This document shows positions 53,214-63,155 of a DNA stretch of 64,000 nucleotides, in pieces. The stretch is from assembly GCF_002001105.1 (NCBI RefSeq), contig NZ_MUNP01000030.1, positions 59,459 to 123,458 of the forward strand, read 5' to 3'. The first letter of the stretch is position 1, and each line of letters begins with the position of its first letter. Under the pieces are notes generated by a model. It worked only from the letters and a program-made list of their open reading frames with translations, searched no databases and was not told where the DNA came from. A program made the position numbers and the translations under genes. Source of the stretch: Rhodanobacter sp. C06 (GTDB lineage Bacteria > Pseudomonadota > Gammaproteobacteria > Xanthomonadales > Rhodanobacteraceae).

Positions 53214-53256
53214 GTAGGAGCGCACGCCCCGGACTTGATCCGGGGGGCGCTCCTAC
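53214..53256. repeat. Inverted repeat, family B-like (after hom)
   Basis: Imperfect arms starting GTAGGAGCGCACGCCCCGGA and ending CGCTCCTAC close a short loop; the outer arms match the family B copies. It lies three bases before the stop codon of the convergent GST gene and may end the methionine operon. Confidence 0.75.
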
Positions 53257-53258
53257 GG

Positions 53259-53906
53259 TTACGCCTTCGGCACATATTGCAGATACGGCTCCGCCTCGCG
53301 CAGCGCACGGGCGAAGGACGGCCGCGCCATCAGCCGCTGCCGATAGGCGGCGAGCTGCGGGAAGCCGTCCAGCGGCTCGGCCCAGTCGGCATAGAACAGC
53401 GGCGGCGCGGCCGCGCAGTCGGCCATGCTGAATGTGTCGCCCGTCGCCCAGGTGCGTCCGCCCATCGCCTGTTCAAGCAAGGCATAGGCCGTGCGCAGCT
53501 GCGTGCGCGCCTGCGCCACGCCGATGGTGTCGTGGCCATCCGCGGGCCGCAGGCGGTCGGTGATGACCTTCTGCGTGGGCACGTGGAGGTACAGGTCGAA
53601 GAAGCGGTCGCGCTCGCGCACTTCCAGCGCGGCTTGCGGGTCGGCAGGCAGCAGCGCCGTGCGGCCGGGATAGTGCTGCGCCAGGTACTCGATGATGATG
53701 CTGGACTCCGGCACGGTGCGGTCGCGTGCCTCATCGCGCAGTACCGGGAAGCGCAGGATCGGCCATACCTTGCGGAAGTCCTCGCGCGAGGCCTCGTCGT
53801 CCAGCCGCACCAGGCGCGGCTCGAACGGCGTGTCGTTCTCGTACAGCGCGATCAGCACCTTGTGGCAAAACGAGGACAGTGGGTGCATGTAGAGCAGCAG
53901 GCTCAT
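53259..53906 (-). CDS. Glutathione S-transferase family protein
   Basis: 215 residues. The thioredoxin-like N-terminal domain has MSLLLYMHPLSSFCHKVLIALYEND, with catalytic Ser/Cys region SSFCHK, and the cis-Pro/Glu-Ser glutathione site in RDRTVPESSIIIEYL. The all-helical C-terminal domain follows (TYALLEQAMGGRTWATGDTFSMADCAAAPPLF). Substrate not predictable. Start at ATG 53906; the frame upstream belongs to antisense text of the next gene. Confidence 0.92.
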   Translation of the reverse strand: MSLLLYMHPLSSFCHKVLIALYENDTPFEPRLVRLDDEASREDFRKVWPILRFPVLRDEARDRTVPESSIIIEYLAQHYPGRTALLPADPQAALEVRERDRFFDLYLHVPTQKVITDRLRPADGHDTIGVAQARTQLRTAYALLEQAMGGRTWATGDTFSMADCAAAPPLFYADWAEPLDGFPQLAAYRQRLMARPSFARALREAEPYLQYVPKA

Positions 53907-54065
53907 GGCGAGATCCTTGTGCGGTTGAGGCGAGGCCACGCGGCTGGCCTTTCGTTGCAGCGACGAATGGGTCGGCGGATTATCGACAAGGATGGTTGCT
54001 TGCCGCCGGATTCGGCTGGCTGCTAGCGTCCGCTGCGTCCCCTCCCCCAACGCAAAGGAACACGC

Positions 54066-54635
54066 ATGAATTCGGCAAGCCCCGAAGTCCTGGAAGTGCG
54101 TCTGGCCCGGCTGGAGCGCTCGTTGCGGCGCGCCCGCTGGAGCATGCTCGGCCTGCTGCTGCTCGTGGTGGCGCTGTTCCTCGCCTGGTACGGCGTGGGC
54201 GGCATCACGCAACGCGAGATACGGGTGCACCGCCTCTATGCGGTGGACGATGCCGGCATGGTGCGCGTACGGATCGGCGAGGATCCCGCCGGCGGCCACC
54301 GGATGAGTCGCGCGTCGGGTGTCGTCGTCTACGACGCTACCGGCCTCGAACGCGGCGGCATGGCCACCATGGACAACGGTCGCGTGGTGATAGGCCTGGA
54401 TGCGCCGAGCACGCCGAAGGGCACGGCGCGCGATCGCGTCGGCCTGATGGTCGACGGCAAGGGCAACACGATGTTCATGCTGCTCGATGCCCAGGCTGTG
54501 CCGGTGGTGATGGCCAAGGGCGGCGACAAGGGCGGCACGCTGCAGGTTTCCGCGTTGACCCCGGACGGCAAGCAGCTGCAGGTGCGCACGCTGGGTGTGG
54601 ACGGAGACAAGCAATCAACCGAGGACACGGACTGA
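54066..54635 (+). CDS. Single-pass membrane protein of unknown function
   Basis: 189 residues. A short cytoplasmic N-terminus ends in a transmembrane helix (about residues 27-45, MLGLLLLVVALFLAWYGV), followed by a periplasmic part of short strands (LYAVDDAGMVRVRIGEDP, GVVVYDATGLERGGMATMDNGRVVIGLD, DRVGLMVDGKGNTMFMLLDAQAVPVVM). Repeating VDDAG/VDGKG-like turns hint at a beta-sandwich or helix. No family recognised. Divergent from the GST gene, closed by a hairpin. Confidence 0.75.
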   Translation: MNSASPEVLEVRLARLERSLRRARWSMLGLLLLVVALFLAWYGVGGITQREIRVHRLYAVDDAGMVRVRIGEDPAGGHRMSRASGVVVYDATGLERGGMATMDNGRVVIGLDAPSTPKGTARDRVGLMVDGKGNTMFMLLDAQAVPVVMAKGGDKGGTLQVSALTPDGKQLQVRTLGVDGDKQSTEDTD

Positions 54636-54656
54636 TAGTCGGCGGTCAGTCCGCCC

Positions 54657-54692
54657 GGCGGTTTCGCGCGCCTGCCGTGGCGCGAAACCGCC
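54657..54692. terminator. Hairpin between convergent genes
   Basis: A 13-base stem (54657-54669 with 54680-54692) sits two bases before the stop of the EamA transporter gene and 21 bases after the previous stop. No T-run. Confidence 0.6.
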
Positions 54693-54693
54693 T

Positions 54694-55674
54694 TCAGCCT
54701 GCCATGCGGCCGCCATCCGCCGCGGTCACCGGCAGCGGCACGGGTTTCACGCGCACGGCCAGCACCACGCCGGCCACCAGCAGCGCGATGCCCAGCAGGG
54801 CGGATGGTGCCGGCATCGTGTGGCGCAGGATGAAGGCGTAACCCAGCGCGGCGAGCGTCTCGAACACGATCAGTTGCCCGGCCAGCGCAGTGGGCAGGCG
54901 CTGGCTGGCCTCGTTCCAGCACAGCGTGCCCAGCCACGAGGCGAACAGGCCGATCGCCGCCATCAGGCCCACGAACAACGCGGGATGCGGCCCCAACGGC
55001 ATAGTGAACGCGCTGCCGCCGATCTTCATCGCACCCCACAGCACGGCATAACCGAGCGCGGCCAGCGGCAGCGTGGCCACACCTTGTGCAGTGGCCCAGG
55101 CGCGCGGGTTGCGGTCGGGGTGATGGCGCAGCCAGTCGGCATTGCGCAGCGGGTACCAGGTCCAGCAGGCTACGGCACCGCAGGCGAACAAGGCGCCGGA
55201 GACGTAGCGCGCCAGGCCGCCGTGTGCATGGCGCAGCGCGGCCAGCTCGGCATGGTTCACGCTGGCGATGCCGGCGACGATCAGCAGCAGTGGCGGGGCC
55301 AGCCGCCGCCATGGCAGCCGGCCGTCGCGCCGGCCGTTGCGCAGGTTGGCCGTGATGGCGATGACCACCGGCAAGGTGCCGACGATCATCGTGGGCAGCG
55401 GCGCGCCGGCGCGCTGCACGGCGCTGGCGAGGCACAGGTAGTACAGCAGGTTGCCCACCGCGACGAGCTTGAGCGCCTCGATCCAGTCGGCACGGTCGAG
55501 CCGGCGCAATGCGTCGCGGTGCAGCCACGCAATCGGCAGCGCGATCAGGCCGAAGGCGAGGTAGCGACCTACCGACTGCAGTGCCGGCGGGTAGTTCGGC
55601 AGCAGCAAGGGGGCGACGAAGACCATGCCCCACATCAGGCCGGCCGCGAGTGCGTAGAGGGTTCCCGTCAACAT
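54694..55674 (-). CDS. EamA/DMT-family transporter
   Basis: 326 residues with about ten hydrophobic helices in two similar halves, starting LYALAAGLMWGMVFVAPLLLPNY and later SGALFACGAVACWTWYPL, the EamA pattern. Probably exports a small metabolite; amino acids are common substrates in the family. Start at MLTGTLYAL; 26 codons upstream are hydrophilic and unsupported. Confidence 0.85.
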   Translation of the reverse strand: MLTGTLYALAAGLMWGMVFVAPLLLPNYPPALQSVGRYLAFGLIALPIAWLHRDALRRLDRADWIEALKLVAVGNLLYYLCLASAVQRAGAPLPTMIVGTLPVVIAITANLRNGRRDGRLPWRRLAPPLLLIVAGIASVNHAELAALRHAHGGLARYVSGALFACGAVACWTWYPLRNADWLRHHPDRNPRAWATAQGVATLPLAALGYAVLWGAMKIGGSAFTMPLGPHPALFVGLMAAIGLFASWLGTLCWNEASQRLPTALAGQLIVFETLAALGYAFILRHTMPAPSALLGIALLVAGVVLAVRVKPVPLPVTAADGGRMAG

Positions 55675-55786
55675 GCGCGCAGCATGACGGGCCGCGGGGC
55701 GATTGTCTTCAAGCGGATGGCTGCGGGCGTTGACAGCGGGTGTGTCGACCAAGCGCAGGTTTTGCTTGTCGGTGGTCGGTGCGGCC

Positions 55787-56686
55787 TTACCCGATCAGCG
55801 TCTTGAGCCGCGTCCGCGTCAGCGGACCGAACCTCAGGCGTTCGCACAGCGCATCCAGCGCGCCTGCATCACCACGCGCGCGCTGCAGCGCATCGGCACC
55901 CTCGGGCACGGGCGCATCCAGCGCAATGCGGGTAAGCCGCCGGTAGAGCAGCGCCTGTTCGCCATGCTCGCGCAGTTTCGCGGCGCAGCTGGCGGCGCCG
56001 CGCAGGCGCAGGAAGGGGACTTCGTCGACGCGTTCGAGCAGCGCTTCGAGGTTGCCGAAATGGCTGAGCAGGGCGGCGGCGGTCTTGGCGCCGATGCCGG
56101 GCACGCCGGGGATGTTGTCCACCGCGTCGCCGCACAGGGCGAGGTAGTCGGCGACCTGGTGTGGGTGCACGCCCAGCTTCTCGTGCACGCCGGCGGGCCC
56201 CCAGCGCAGGTTGCGGGCGTAGTCCCACTGTTCGTCGCGTTCGCCCAGCAGCTGGCCGAAGTCCTTGTCGGCGGAGACGATCACGCCCGGCACGCCGTGG
56301 GCGCGCAGGTTCCACAGCGCGCTGCCGATCAGGTCGTCGGCTTCGTACTGGTGGTCGATCATCACCGGTATGCCGAGCGCCGCGGTCACTTCGCGACACA
56401 GCACGAACTGGCGCTCGAGGTCGGGCGGCGGCAGCTCGCGGTTCGCCTTGTAGGGCGGATAGATCGCGTTGCGGAATGAGCTGGTGAGCGAGGCGTCGAA
56501 GGCCACCGCCAGCCGTTCCGGGCGCACCTTTTCCAGCAGCTCGCACAGGAAGCGGGTGTAGCCGTGCACGGCGTTGGCGGGATGGCCCTCGGCGTCGTGG
56601 AACTCGTCCGGCATCGAGTGCCAGGCGCGGAACACGTACAGGCTGCCGTCGACCAGGTGGGCGGCATCGCGCCGCGCGGCGTTCAC
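55787..56686 (-). CDS. 5'-3' exonuclease (Pol I-type flap endonuclease)
   Basis: 299 residues. Metal-binding acids are seen in LVDGSLYVFRAWHSMPDEF, VAFDASLTSSFRN, YEADDLIGSAL, VSADKDFGQLLG, and CGDAVDNIPGVPGIGAKTAAALL (helix-hairpin-helix). This fits the isolated 5'-3' exonuclease related to ExoIX or the N-terminal part of DNA polymerase I. It begins at GTG 56686, overlapping the nitroreductase stop (GTGA). A role in repair or Okazaki processing is inferred. Confidence 0.92.
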   Translation of the reverse strand: MNAARRDAAHLVDGSLYVFRAWHSMPDEFHDAEGHPANAVHGYTRFLCELLEKVRPERLAVAFDASLTSSFRNAIYPPYKANRELPPPDLERQFVLCREVTAALGIPVMIDHQYEADDLIGSALWNLRAHGVPGVIVSADKDFGQLLGERDEQWDYARNLRWGPAGVHEKLGVHPHQVADYLALCGDAVDNIPGVPGIGAKTAAALLSHFGNLEALLERVDEVPFLRLRGAASCAAKLREHGEQALLYRRLTRIALDAPVPEGADALQRARGDAGALDALCERLRFGPLTRTRLKTLIG

Positions 56687-57252
56687 GGCGACCACGTGCT
56701 GAGCAGTTCGTCCAGCGCGGGGCGATCGCGATCGGGCACCTCGACTTGCGGCGTGCCGAGGTGCACGAAGGCGACCACGTGCTCGTTCGCGGCGAGGCCG
56801 AGGATGGCGGCAACGTCGGGGTCGTAGGCGGCCCAGCCGGTGAGCCACTGCGCGCCGTAGCCCAGCGCGTACGCACCGAGCAGCAGGTTGTAGGCCACGT
56901 TGCCGGCGCACAGGCGCTGCTCGATTTCGGGCACGGTGCTGGCGGCTTCGAGCCGCGCGACCACCGCGATCACCAGCGGCGCGAAGGTGTAGCGCAGGCG
57001 CTCCTTCTCGCGCTTGGCCTCGGACAGTTCCGGCTGCTTGCGGATCGCGAGTTCCGCCAGCTGCTCGCCGAAGCGCAGCTTGGCTTCGCCGGCGAGGCGG
57101 ACCAGCCGGAACGGCACCAGCTTGCCGTGGTCGGGCACGCGGATCGCGGCGGTCAACAGCTCGCGCAGCGTGGCCTCGTCGGGCGCGGGCGCGCCGAGCT
57201 GGCGCGAGGGGACGGAGTGGCGCTGCAGCAGCAGCTCAAGCGGGGCGGCCAT
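56683..57252 (-). CDS. Nitroreductase-family flavoenzyme (YdjA-like)
   Basis: 189 residues. The FMN-binding start APLELLLQRHSVPSRQLGAPAPDEATLRELL and the later YNLLLGAYALGYGAQWLTGW with VVAFVHLGTPQVEVPDRDRPAL fit the small YdjA-type nitroreductases. Probably reduces nitro or quinone compounds with NAD(P)H. The start could also be ATG 57279. Translationally coupled to the exonuclease gene, an unexpected functional pairing. Confidence 0.9.
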   Translation of the reverse strand: MAAPLELLLQRHSVPSRQLGAPAPDEATLRELLTAAIRVPDHGKLVPFRLVRLAGEAKLRFGEQLAELAIRKQPELSEAKREKERLRYTFAPLVIAVVARLEAASTVPEIEQRLCAGNVAYNLLLGAYALGYGAQWLTGWAAYDPDVAAILGLAANEHVVAFVHLGTPQVEVPDRDRPALDELLSTWSP

Positions 57253-57302
57253 GGCGGGATCGCATGCGGAAAGCCGCATGGTAACCCGCAGGCCGCGAGG
57301 CA

Positions 57303-57713
57303 TCAGCGCGGCGGCAGGGCGAAAGCACCGGGCAGCAGCGCCGCCACACTGGTCTGCGCGGTGTCTCCGCGCAGGTTGGCGAGCAGCACCGGCATGTCGC
57401 CGCCGCACAGCTCGTACATCACCTGGCGGCAGGCGCCGCAGGGGCTGACCGGCCCGTCGCAGTCGGCGATCACCGCGATGGCGGCGAAGTCGCCCGGCTT
57501 GCAGCCGGCCGCGATGGCGGCGAACAGCGCGGTGCGTTCGGCGCAGTTGCACAAGCCGTAGGCGGCGTTCTCGACGTTGCAGCCGGCGAAGCGGCGGCCG
57601 TCGCGGGCCAGCACCAAGGCGCCCACGGCAAAGCCGGAGTACGGGGCGTGGGCCTGTTCGCGCGCCGTGCGCGCCAGCGTCAGCAGTTCGTCGTGCGGGG
57701 TGGATACGGGCAT
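57303..57713 (-). CDS. cdd: Cytidine deaminase
   Basis: 136 residues, a homotetrameric-type CDA. Zinc ligands and the catalytic Glu are in NCAERTALFAAI (C-A-E) and SPCGACRQVMYEL (P-C-x-x-C). It converts cytidine and deoxycytidine to the uridine forms in salvage. Start at MPVSTPHDELLTLA; 18 extra codons upstream lie over the neighbouring leader. Fifty bases from the nitroreductase gene. Confidence 0.96.
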   Translation of the reverse strand: MPVSTPHDELLTLARTAREQAHAPYSGFAVGALVLARDGRRFAGCNVENAAYGLCNCAERTALFAAIAAGCKPGDFAAIAVIADCDGPVSPCGACRQVMYELCGGDMPVLLANLRGDTAQTSVAALLPGAFALPPR

Positions 57714-57817
57714 CGTGTTCTCCGTGTGCCGGTGGGTCAGGTTAGCGCGCGCGAGTGGAGCGTCCAAGCCGGCGCAAACATGGCAAGATGCGGCGATCTT
57801 CCACGAGGGGACGCGCG

Positions 57818-58918
57818 ATGCCGATCACTGTGGCCGCCCTGCGAGAGACCGCTGCCGGCGAACGCCGCGTGGCGATCACGCCCGAGATGGCGAAGAAGCT
57901 CCACGGCAAGGGTTTGCGCGTGCTGCTGGAACGCGGCGCGGGCGCGGCGGCGGGTTTCCCCGACGAGGCGTATGCGGAGGCGGATTTCGCCGCGGCGGCC
58001 GAGGTGCTGACGCAGGCCGACCTGTTCGCCTGCGTGCTGCCGCCGGACGACGCGGTGTTCGCGCAGTTGCGCGAGGGCGCGGTGGTGCTGGGCCAGCTGC
58101 GTCCGTTTGGCGCCACGGCACGCATCGCGGCGCTGGCCGCGCGCAAGCTGACCGCGTTCGCGCTGGAGCTGTTGCCGCGCACCACCCGTGCGCAGGCGAT
58201 GGACGTGTTGAGCTCGCAGGCAGCGGTGGCCGGCTACCGCGCGATGCTGATCGCCGCCGAGGCCTGCCCCAAGTTCTTCCCGATGCTGACCACCGCGGCG
58301 GGCACGATCCGCCCGTCCAAGGTGCTGGTGATCGGCGCCGGCGTGGCTGGCCTGCAGGCGATCGCCACCGCGCGCCGGCTGGGCGCGCAGACCGAGGGCT
58401 ACGACGTGCGCCCGGAAACGCGCGAACAGGTGGAATCGCTGGGCGCGAAGTTCCTCGACCTCGGCGTCAGTGCCGCCGGCAGCGGCGGCTACGCGCGCGA
58501 ACTGTCGGTCGAGGAGCGCGCGGCGCAGCAGCAGGCGCTCGCCGAGCGCCTCGCGGCCTTCGACGTGGTGGTGAGCACGGCCGCGGTGCCGGGCCGTCCC
58601 GCGCCGAAGATCCTCACCGCCGCGATGGTCGCCGGCATGAAGCCGAGTGCGTTGATCGTGGACCTGGCCGCCGAGAGCGGCGGCAACTGCGAGCTGACCC
58701 GGCCCGGCGAGCGCGTGGAGCAGGGTGGCGTCACGATCCTGGGGCCGCTCAACCTGCCGGCCGGCGCGCCGCTGCATGCCTCGGAGATGTACGCGCGCAA
58801 CGTGCTGAACTTCGCCGAGCTGCTGCTGAAGGACGGCGCGCTGGCGCCGGATTTCGACGACGAACTGGTGGCGAAGAGTTGCCTGGTGCGCGCCGGCGAG
58901 GTGCTGTTCAAGGCCTGA
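57818..58918 (+). CDS. pntA: NAD(P) transhydrogenase alpha subunit, soluble domain I (PntA1)
   Basis: 366 residues, the NAD(H)-binding domain I of proton-translocating transhydrogenase. Marks are RVAITPEMAKKL, the RPFGATARIAALAARK region, MDVLSSQAAVAGYRAMLIAA, and the NAD Rossmann motif VIGAGVAGLQAIATARRLGA. The membrane part is not in this gene; it is encoded separately 1.7 kb on (PntA2, 60604). In most genomes with split subunits these lie side by side; here four features on the opposite strand intervene. Start at MPITVAALRETA; 21 upstream codons overlap the divergent cdd leader. Confidence 0.94.
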   Translation: MPITVAALRETAAGERRVAITPEMAKKLHGKGLRVLLERGAGAAAGFPDEAYAEADFAAAAEVLTQADLFACVLPPDDAVFAQLREGAVVLGQLRPFGATARIAALAARKLTAFALELLPRTTRAQAMDVLSSQAAVAGYRAMLIAAEACPKFFPMLTTAAGTIRPSKVLVIGAGVAGLQAIATARRLGAQTEGYDVRPETREQVESLGAKFLDLGVSAAGSGGYARELSVEERAAQQQALAERLAAFDVVVSTAAVPGRPAPKILTAAMVAGMKPSALIVDLAAESGGNCELTRPGERVEQGGVTILGPLNLPAGAPLHASEMYARNVLNFAELLLKDGALAPDFDDELVAKSCLVRAGEVLFKA

Positions 58919-58969
58919 TCGCGACGGCGCTTCGTATCGGCGGCGAGCCGGTGTCCGCGCTGGCGCCGG

Positions 58970-59446
58970 TCAGTGCCCCGGGCCGTGGTGCAGCCACTGC
59001 AGCCGCTGGGCCGGCGGCATCGCGTGCCATTGCCGCATCAGCTGGGCGCGTCGCTCGGGCGGCAGTTGCTGGAAGCGCTTGTAGGCCGCGTGCAGCTGTT
59101 CGCGCTGCCCGGGCGGCAGCTGGCGGAACAGGCGCTGGTTCTCGCGTGCCTGCTGGCGTTCGGCCGGCGTCATCTGCTGCCAGTGCGCGATGCGCTCGCG
59201 GATCTGCTCGCGCTTGGCCGGCGGCAGGCTCACCCACTTGTCGCTTTTCTCCAGCATGTGCTGCTGCCGGCGTGGCGGCATGCGGTTCCATTCCTGCGCC
59301 AGCGGCGCCAGCACGTCGCGCTGGGCCGGCGTGAGGCTGTTCCAGGCGACGGGTGGTGCCTCCTGCGCCTGCAGGGCGGGCGCGACGAGGCCACCGAGCA
59401 AGGCGGCGAGGATGAGCGGCAACAGCGGGCGGATGGACAAGGTCAT
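58970..59446 (-). CDS. Exported DUF3106 protein
   Basis: 158 residues with a signal peptide (PLLPLILAALLGGLVAPALQAQ). The mature part repeats a LTPAQRDVLAPLAQEWNRMPP / LPPAKREQIRERIAHWQQM / LPPGQREQLHAAYKRFQQLPP pattern of amphipathic helices, the DUF3106 signature. Periplasmic; its relation to the adjacent sigma factor suggests a stress or signal role (inference). Four bases separate it from the next gene, so same operon. Confidence 0.9.
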   Translation of the reverse strand: MTLSIRPLLPLILAALLGGLVAPALQAQEAPPVAWNSLTPAQRDVLAPLAQEWNRMPPRRQQHMLEKSDKWVSLPPAKREQIRERIAHWQQMTPAERQQARENQRLFRQLPPGQREQLHAAYKRFQQLPPERRAQLMRQWHAMPPAQRLQWLHHGPGH

Positions 59447-59449
59447 GGT

Positions 59450-59836
59450 TCAGTGGGTGGCCGGCTGGCTGTCGTTGGCGGCCAGCCAGCCGTAGAAGTC
59501 GAGGTTCTGGTACAGGTTGGGATCGGCCTGCTCGGGGTCGGGCGGCAGCGCGTTGTCGTTTTCGCCGGCGGTCGCGGCGGCGGTGATCGGGGCCGTGGCG
59601 ACCGGGCGCGGAGCGGACGGCCACACCAGCAGGGCAGCCAGCGCGATCGCCGCGCAGGCGCCGGACGGCACCAGCCAGCGCGCGAGATGGTGCGGCGGGT
59701 GCGCCTGCTGCGTGGCGGCCAGCGCCTCGCGGCGCGCGGCGCGCAGGCGGCCGGCGGTGGCGGGGTCGATGCGTCGCGCGGCCTCGTGGTAGAGCTCGCG
59801 GGCGCGTTGTTCGAATTGCCTGTCTGACGTGTTCAT
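59450..59836 (-). CDS. Putative anti-sigma factor (single-pass membrane protein)
   Basis: 128 residues. A hydrophilic N-terminus (QFEQRARELYHEAARRIDPATAGRLRAARREAL) precedes one transmembrane helix at about 55-75 (LVPSGACAAIALAALLVW) and a short periplasmic tail. No zinc motif is seen. It overlaps the ECF sigma factor gene (ATGA), which fixes its start and suggests it restrains that sigma factor; the assignment rests on this context. Confidence 0.7.
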   Translation of the reverse strand: MNTSDRQFEQRARELYHEAARRIDPATAGRLRAARREALAATQQAHPPHHLARWLVPSGACAAIALAALLVWPSAPRPVATAPITAAATAGENDNALPPDPEQADPNLYQNLDFYGWLAANDSQPATH

Positions 59837-60465
59837 CGCCAGTCCTCCAGTTGCTCGCGCAGCTTCTGCATGGCGCGCGACAGATGCGTTTTCACGCTGC
59901 CTTCGGAGCAGCCCATGGCCTGCGCGGTCTCGGCCACGTCCAGACCTTCCAGCATGCGCAGCATGAAGGCCTCGCGCTGGCGCTGCGGCAATCCGCGCAG
60001 CGCGGCGCTGAGGTCGCCCCAGGACTGCGCGTCCTGCAGCCGGTCCAGTGGACCCGGGCCGTGGTCGGCCGGTTCCCAGCTGGGCAGCTCGTCGCCCTCG
60101 TCGTCGCGGCCGCCGCCCAGCCAGCCCACCACGATCGAGCGCACCTTGCGGCGGCGCTGAAGGTCGACGATGCGCCGGCGCAGGATGCCCCAGAACAGCG
60201 GCGCCCATTCGCCGGCCGGCTTGTCGCGGTAGTGCTTGACCAGCCGCAGCATGGCGTCCTGCACCGCGTCCATCGCGTCCTCGCGCTGGCGCAGGTTCAG
60301 TTCGGCCACGCGGAACGCGCGCCGCTCCACCTGCGCCAGGAAGGCGTCGAGGGTGGCCGGGGTCTCCTGCGCGGTCGCGGCCAGCAGTTCGGCATCGAGT
60401 GTGCCGGCGAGGCTGTTCATGGCCGCCTCGTCCGCATCGTCGGGAGATGCATGCCTGGGCTCCAT
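59833..60465 (-). CDS. ECF-type sigma factor
   Basis: 210 residues. Region 2 is in FRVAELNLRQREDAMDAVQDAMLRLVKHYRD with WAPLFWGILRRRIVDLQRRRK, and region 4 in ALRGLPQRQREAFMLRMLEGLDVAETAQAMGCSEGSVKTHLSRAMQKLREQL. The linker between regions is longer than usual (WLGGGRDDEGDELPSWEPADHGPGP). First gene of a three-gene unit with a putative anti-sigma and DUF3106, transcribed away from pntA2. Start at MEPRHASPDDAD; MNSLAGTL sixteen codons later is possible. Confidence 0.88.
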   Translation of the reverse strand: MEPRHASPDDADEAAMNSLAGTLDAELLAATAQETPATLDAFLAQVERRAFRVAELNLRQREDAMDAVQDAMLRLVKHYRDKPAGEWAPLFWGILRRRIVDLQRRRKVRSIVVGWLGGGRDDEGDELPSWEPADHGPGPLDRLQDAQSWGDLSAALRGLPQRQREAFMLRMLEGLDVAETAQAMGCSEGSVKTHLSRAMQKLREQLEDWR

Positions 60466-60603
60466 CGGTTCGACACCCGTGCTCAACGCCGGAGCCTCGC
60501 GCGGGTTGACCGGCCGGGCACCGCGCCGCCTGCGCGGGGGTGAATCAGGGCATGCCTTGTACCGTATGATGCGGTGGACATGGCTGCGAGGCGGGGGAAG
60601 CAC

Positions 60604-60902
60604 ATGCTCGACGGGTTCCTGGCGCTGTACATCTTCATGCTGGCCGCGTTCACCGGCCACGAAATCATCGCGCGGGTGCCGGTGATCCTGCACACCCCGC
60701 TGATGTCCGGTTCCAACTTCGTTCACGGCATCGTGCTGGTGGGCGCCATGATAGCGCTGGGGCATGCCACCACGCCGTTCGAGACCAGCCTGGGCTTCCT
60801 GGCCGTGCTGCTGGGCGCGGGCAACGCCGCCGGCGGCTACGTGGTCACCGAGCGCATGCTGGAGATGTTCAAACCCAGCGCCGGCAAGCCGGGAGGCAAG
60901 GC

Positions 60903-60906
<4 letters not shown>
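60604..60906 (+). CDS. pntA2: NAD(P) transhydrogenase alpha subunit, membrane part (PntA2)
   Basis: 100 residues in three hydrophobic helices (LDGFLALYIFMLAAFTGHEIIARV, MSGSNFVHGIVLVGAMIALGHA, FLAVLLGAGNAAGGYVVTERML), matching the membrane portion normally carried at the C-terminus of PntA. With PntB it forms the proton channel. The ATG at 60604 follows a good ribosome binding site (GAGGCGGGGGAAG); an ATG ten codons upstream is possible. A TATGAT hexamer at 60565-60570 may be the -10 of an independent promoter. Stop overlaps pntB (ATGA). Confidence 0.93.
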
Positions 60907-62370
<1,464 letters not shown>

Positions 62371-62372
<2 letters not shown>

Positions 62373-62495
62373 AGAGTGCGGCCATGGATGGCCGCCCATT
62401 TGATCCTGCGATCATGGATGATCGCAAAAGCTTGAGCAGTGCGGCCAGGGATGGCCGCCCGTTTGACTCTCGCGATCAGGGACGATCGCAAAGGT
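62371..62495. repeat. REP-like repeats, family A (two tandem copies)
   Basis: Two copies follow the pntB stop: about 62371-62432 (GAAGAGTGCGGCCATGGATG start, GGATGATCGCAAAAG end) and 62433-62495 (GAGCAGTGCGGCCAGGGATG start, GGGACGATCGCAAAGG end). They match copies at 1.2, 9.4 and 14.2 kb. Probably the end of the pnt transcript. Confidence 0.85.
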
Positions 62496-62500
62496 AAAGC

Positions 62501-62932
62501 TCAGCGCCGCGGCGCGGGCCGCCGCCAGGCCAACCACGCCGCCAGCAGCGCGCCAGCCACGTACCAGGCCACGTCGACCGGGCGCAGGCCCAGTCGCGCC
62601 AGCGCCAGCAGCATGCCGGTACCGGCCGTGCGCAACGCGTCGGTGAGGCTGAGGCCGAAATTGCCGGCAAGCTGGATCGCGGCCATCAGCACGTTGAAGT
62701 ACAGCGCCGCCAGCAAAGTGGCGAACGCTGCCAGCCCTGCCGCGCCGGCGCCGGGTCGGCGGATCCAGTGGCGGATCGCCCATGCCAGCACCACGCCCGC
62801 CACCAGCGCCAGCCAAGGCGCGGCTTGGCGCAGGTACATGGCGGCCACCATCCACGTCGCGCCCACGGCCAGGCCCATCATCGCCGCGCAGAACAGCGCG
62901 AAAACGTACAGCGGAATGTCGCGCGGCTTCAT
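62501..62932 (-). CDS. Small membrane protein of unknown function
   Basis: 143 residues with about four hydrophobic helices (IPLYVFALFCAAMMGLAVGATWMVAAMYL, WLALVAGVVLAWAI, GLAAFATLLAALYFNVLMAAIQLAG, VAWYVAGALLAAWLAW). No family recognised. Start at MKPRDIPLYVFAL; 34 upstream codons are unsupported. Convergent with pntB, divergent from sufT. Confidence 0.7.
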   Translation of the reverse strand: MKPRDIPLYVFALFCAAMMGLAVGATWMVAAMYLRQAAPWLALVAGVVLAWAIRHWIRRPGAGAAGLAAFATLLAALYFNVLMAAIQLAGNFGLSLTDALRTAGTGMLLALARLGLRPVDVAWYVAGALLAAWLAWRRPAPRR

Positions 62933-63155
62933 GGCACGGAGCGGAAGGCGGAGGGGCTGGGCATGCGTCAGTCCGATGGGCAAAGCGCCGATCATAGCCG
63001 GTCGCCGCGGTCGGTCGGCGCCATGCGCGGGCATGCCGCGGCTTGCAATTCACGACGTCGGCCTGATCTGGAGCAGGTGGTCTGCGTTGCAGCGCGGCAT
63101 AATAGACAGCCGGGTGCCCAGCGGCGCCCACCCTAGACGACGGATTGGCGGTGGC

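Noticed and set aside
59450..60208. 252-residue open frame through the sigma factor gene
   Set aside because: Only its last 128 residues make sense; the rest is out of frame over the sigma factor.
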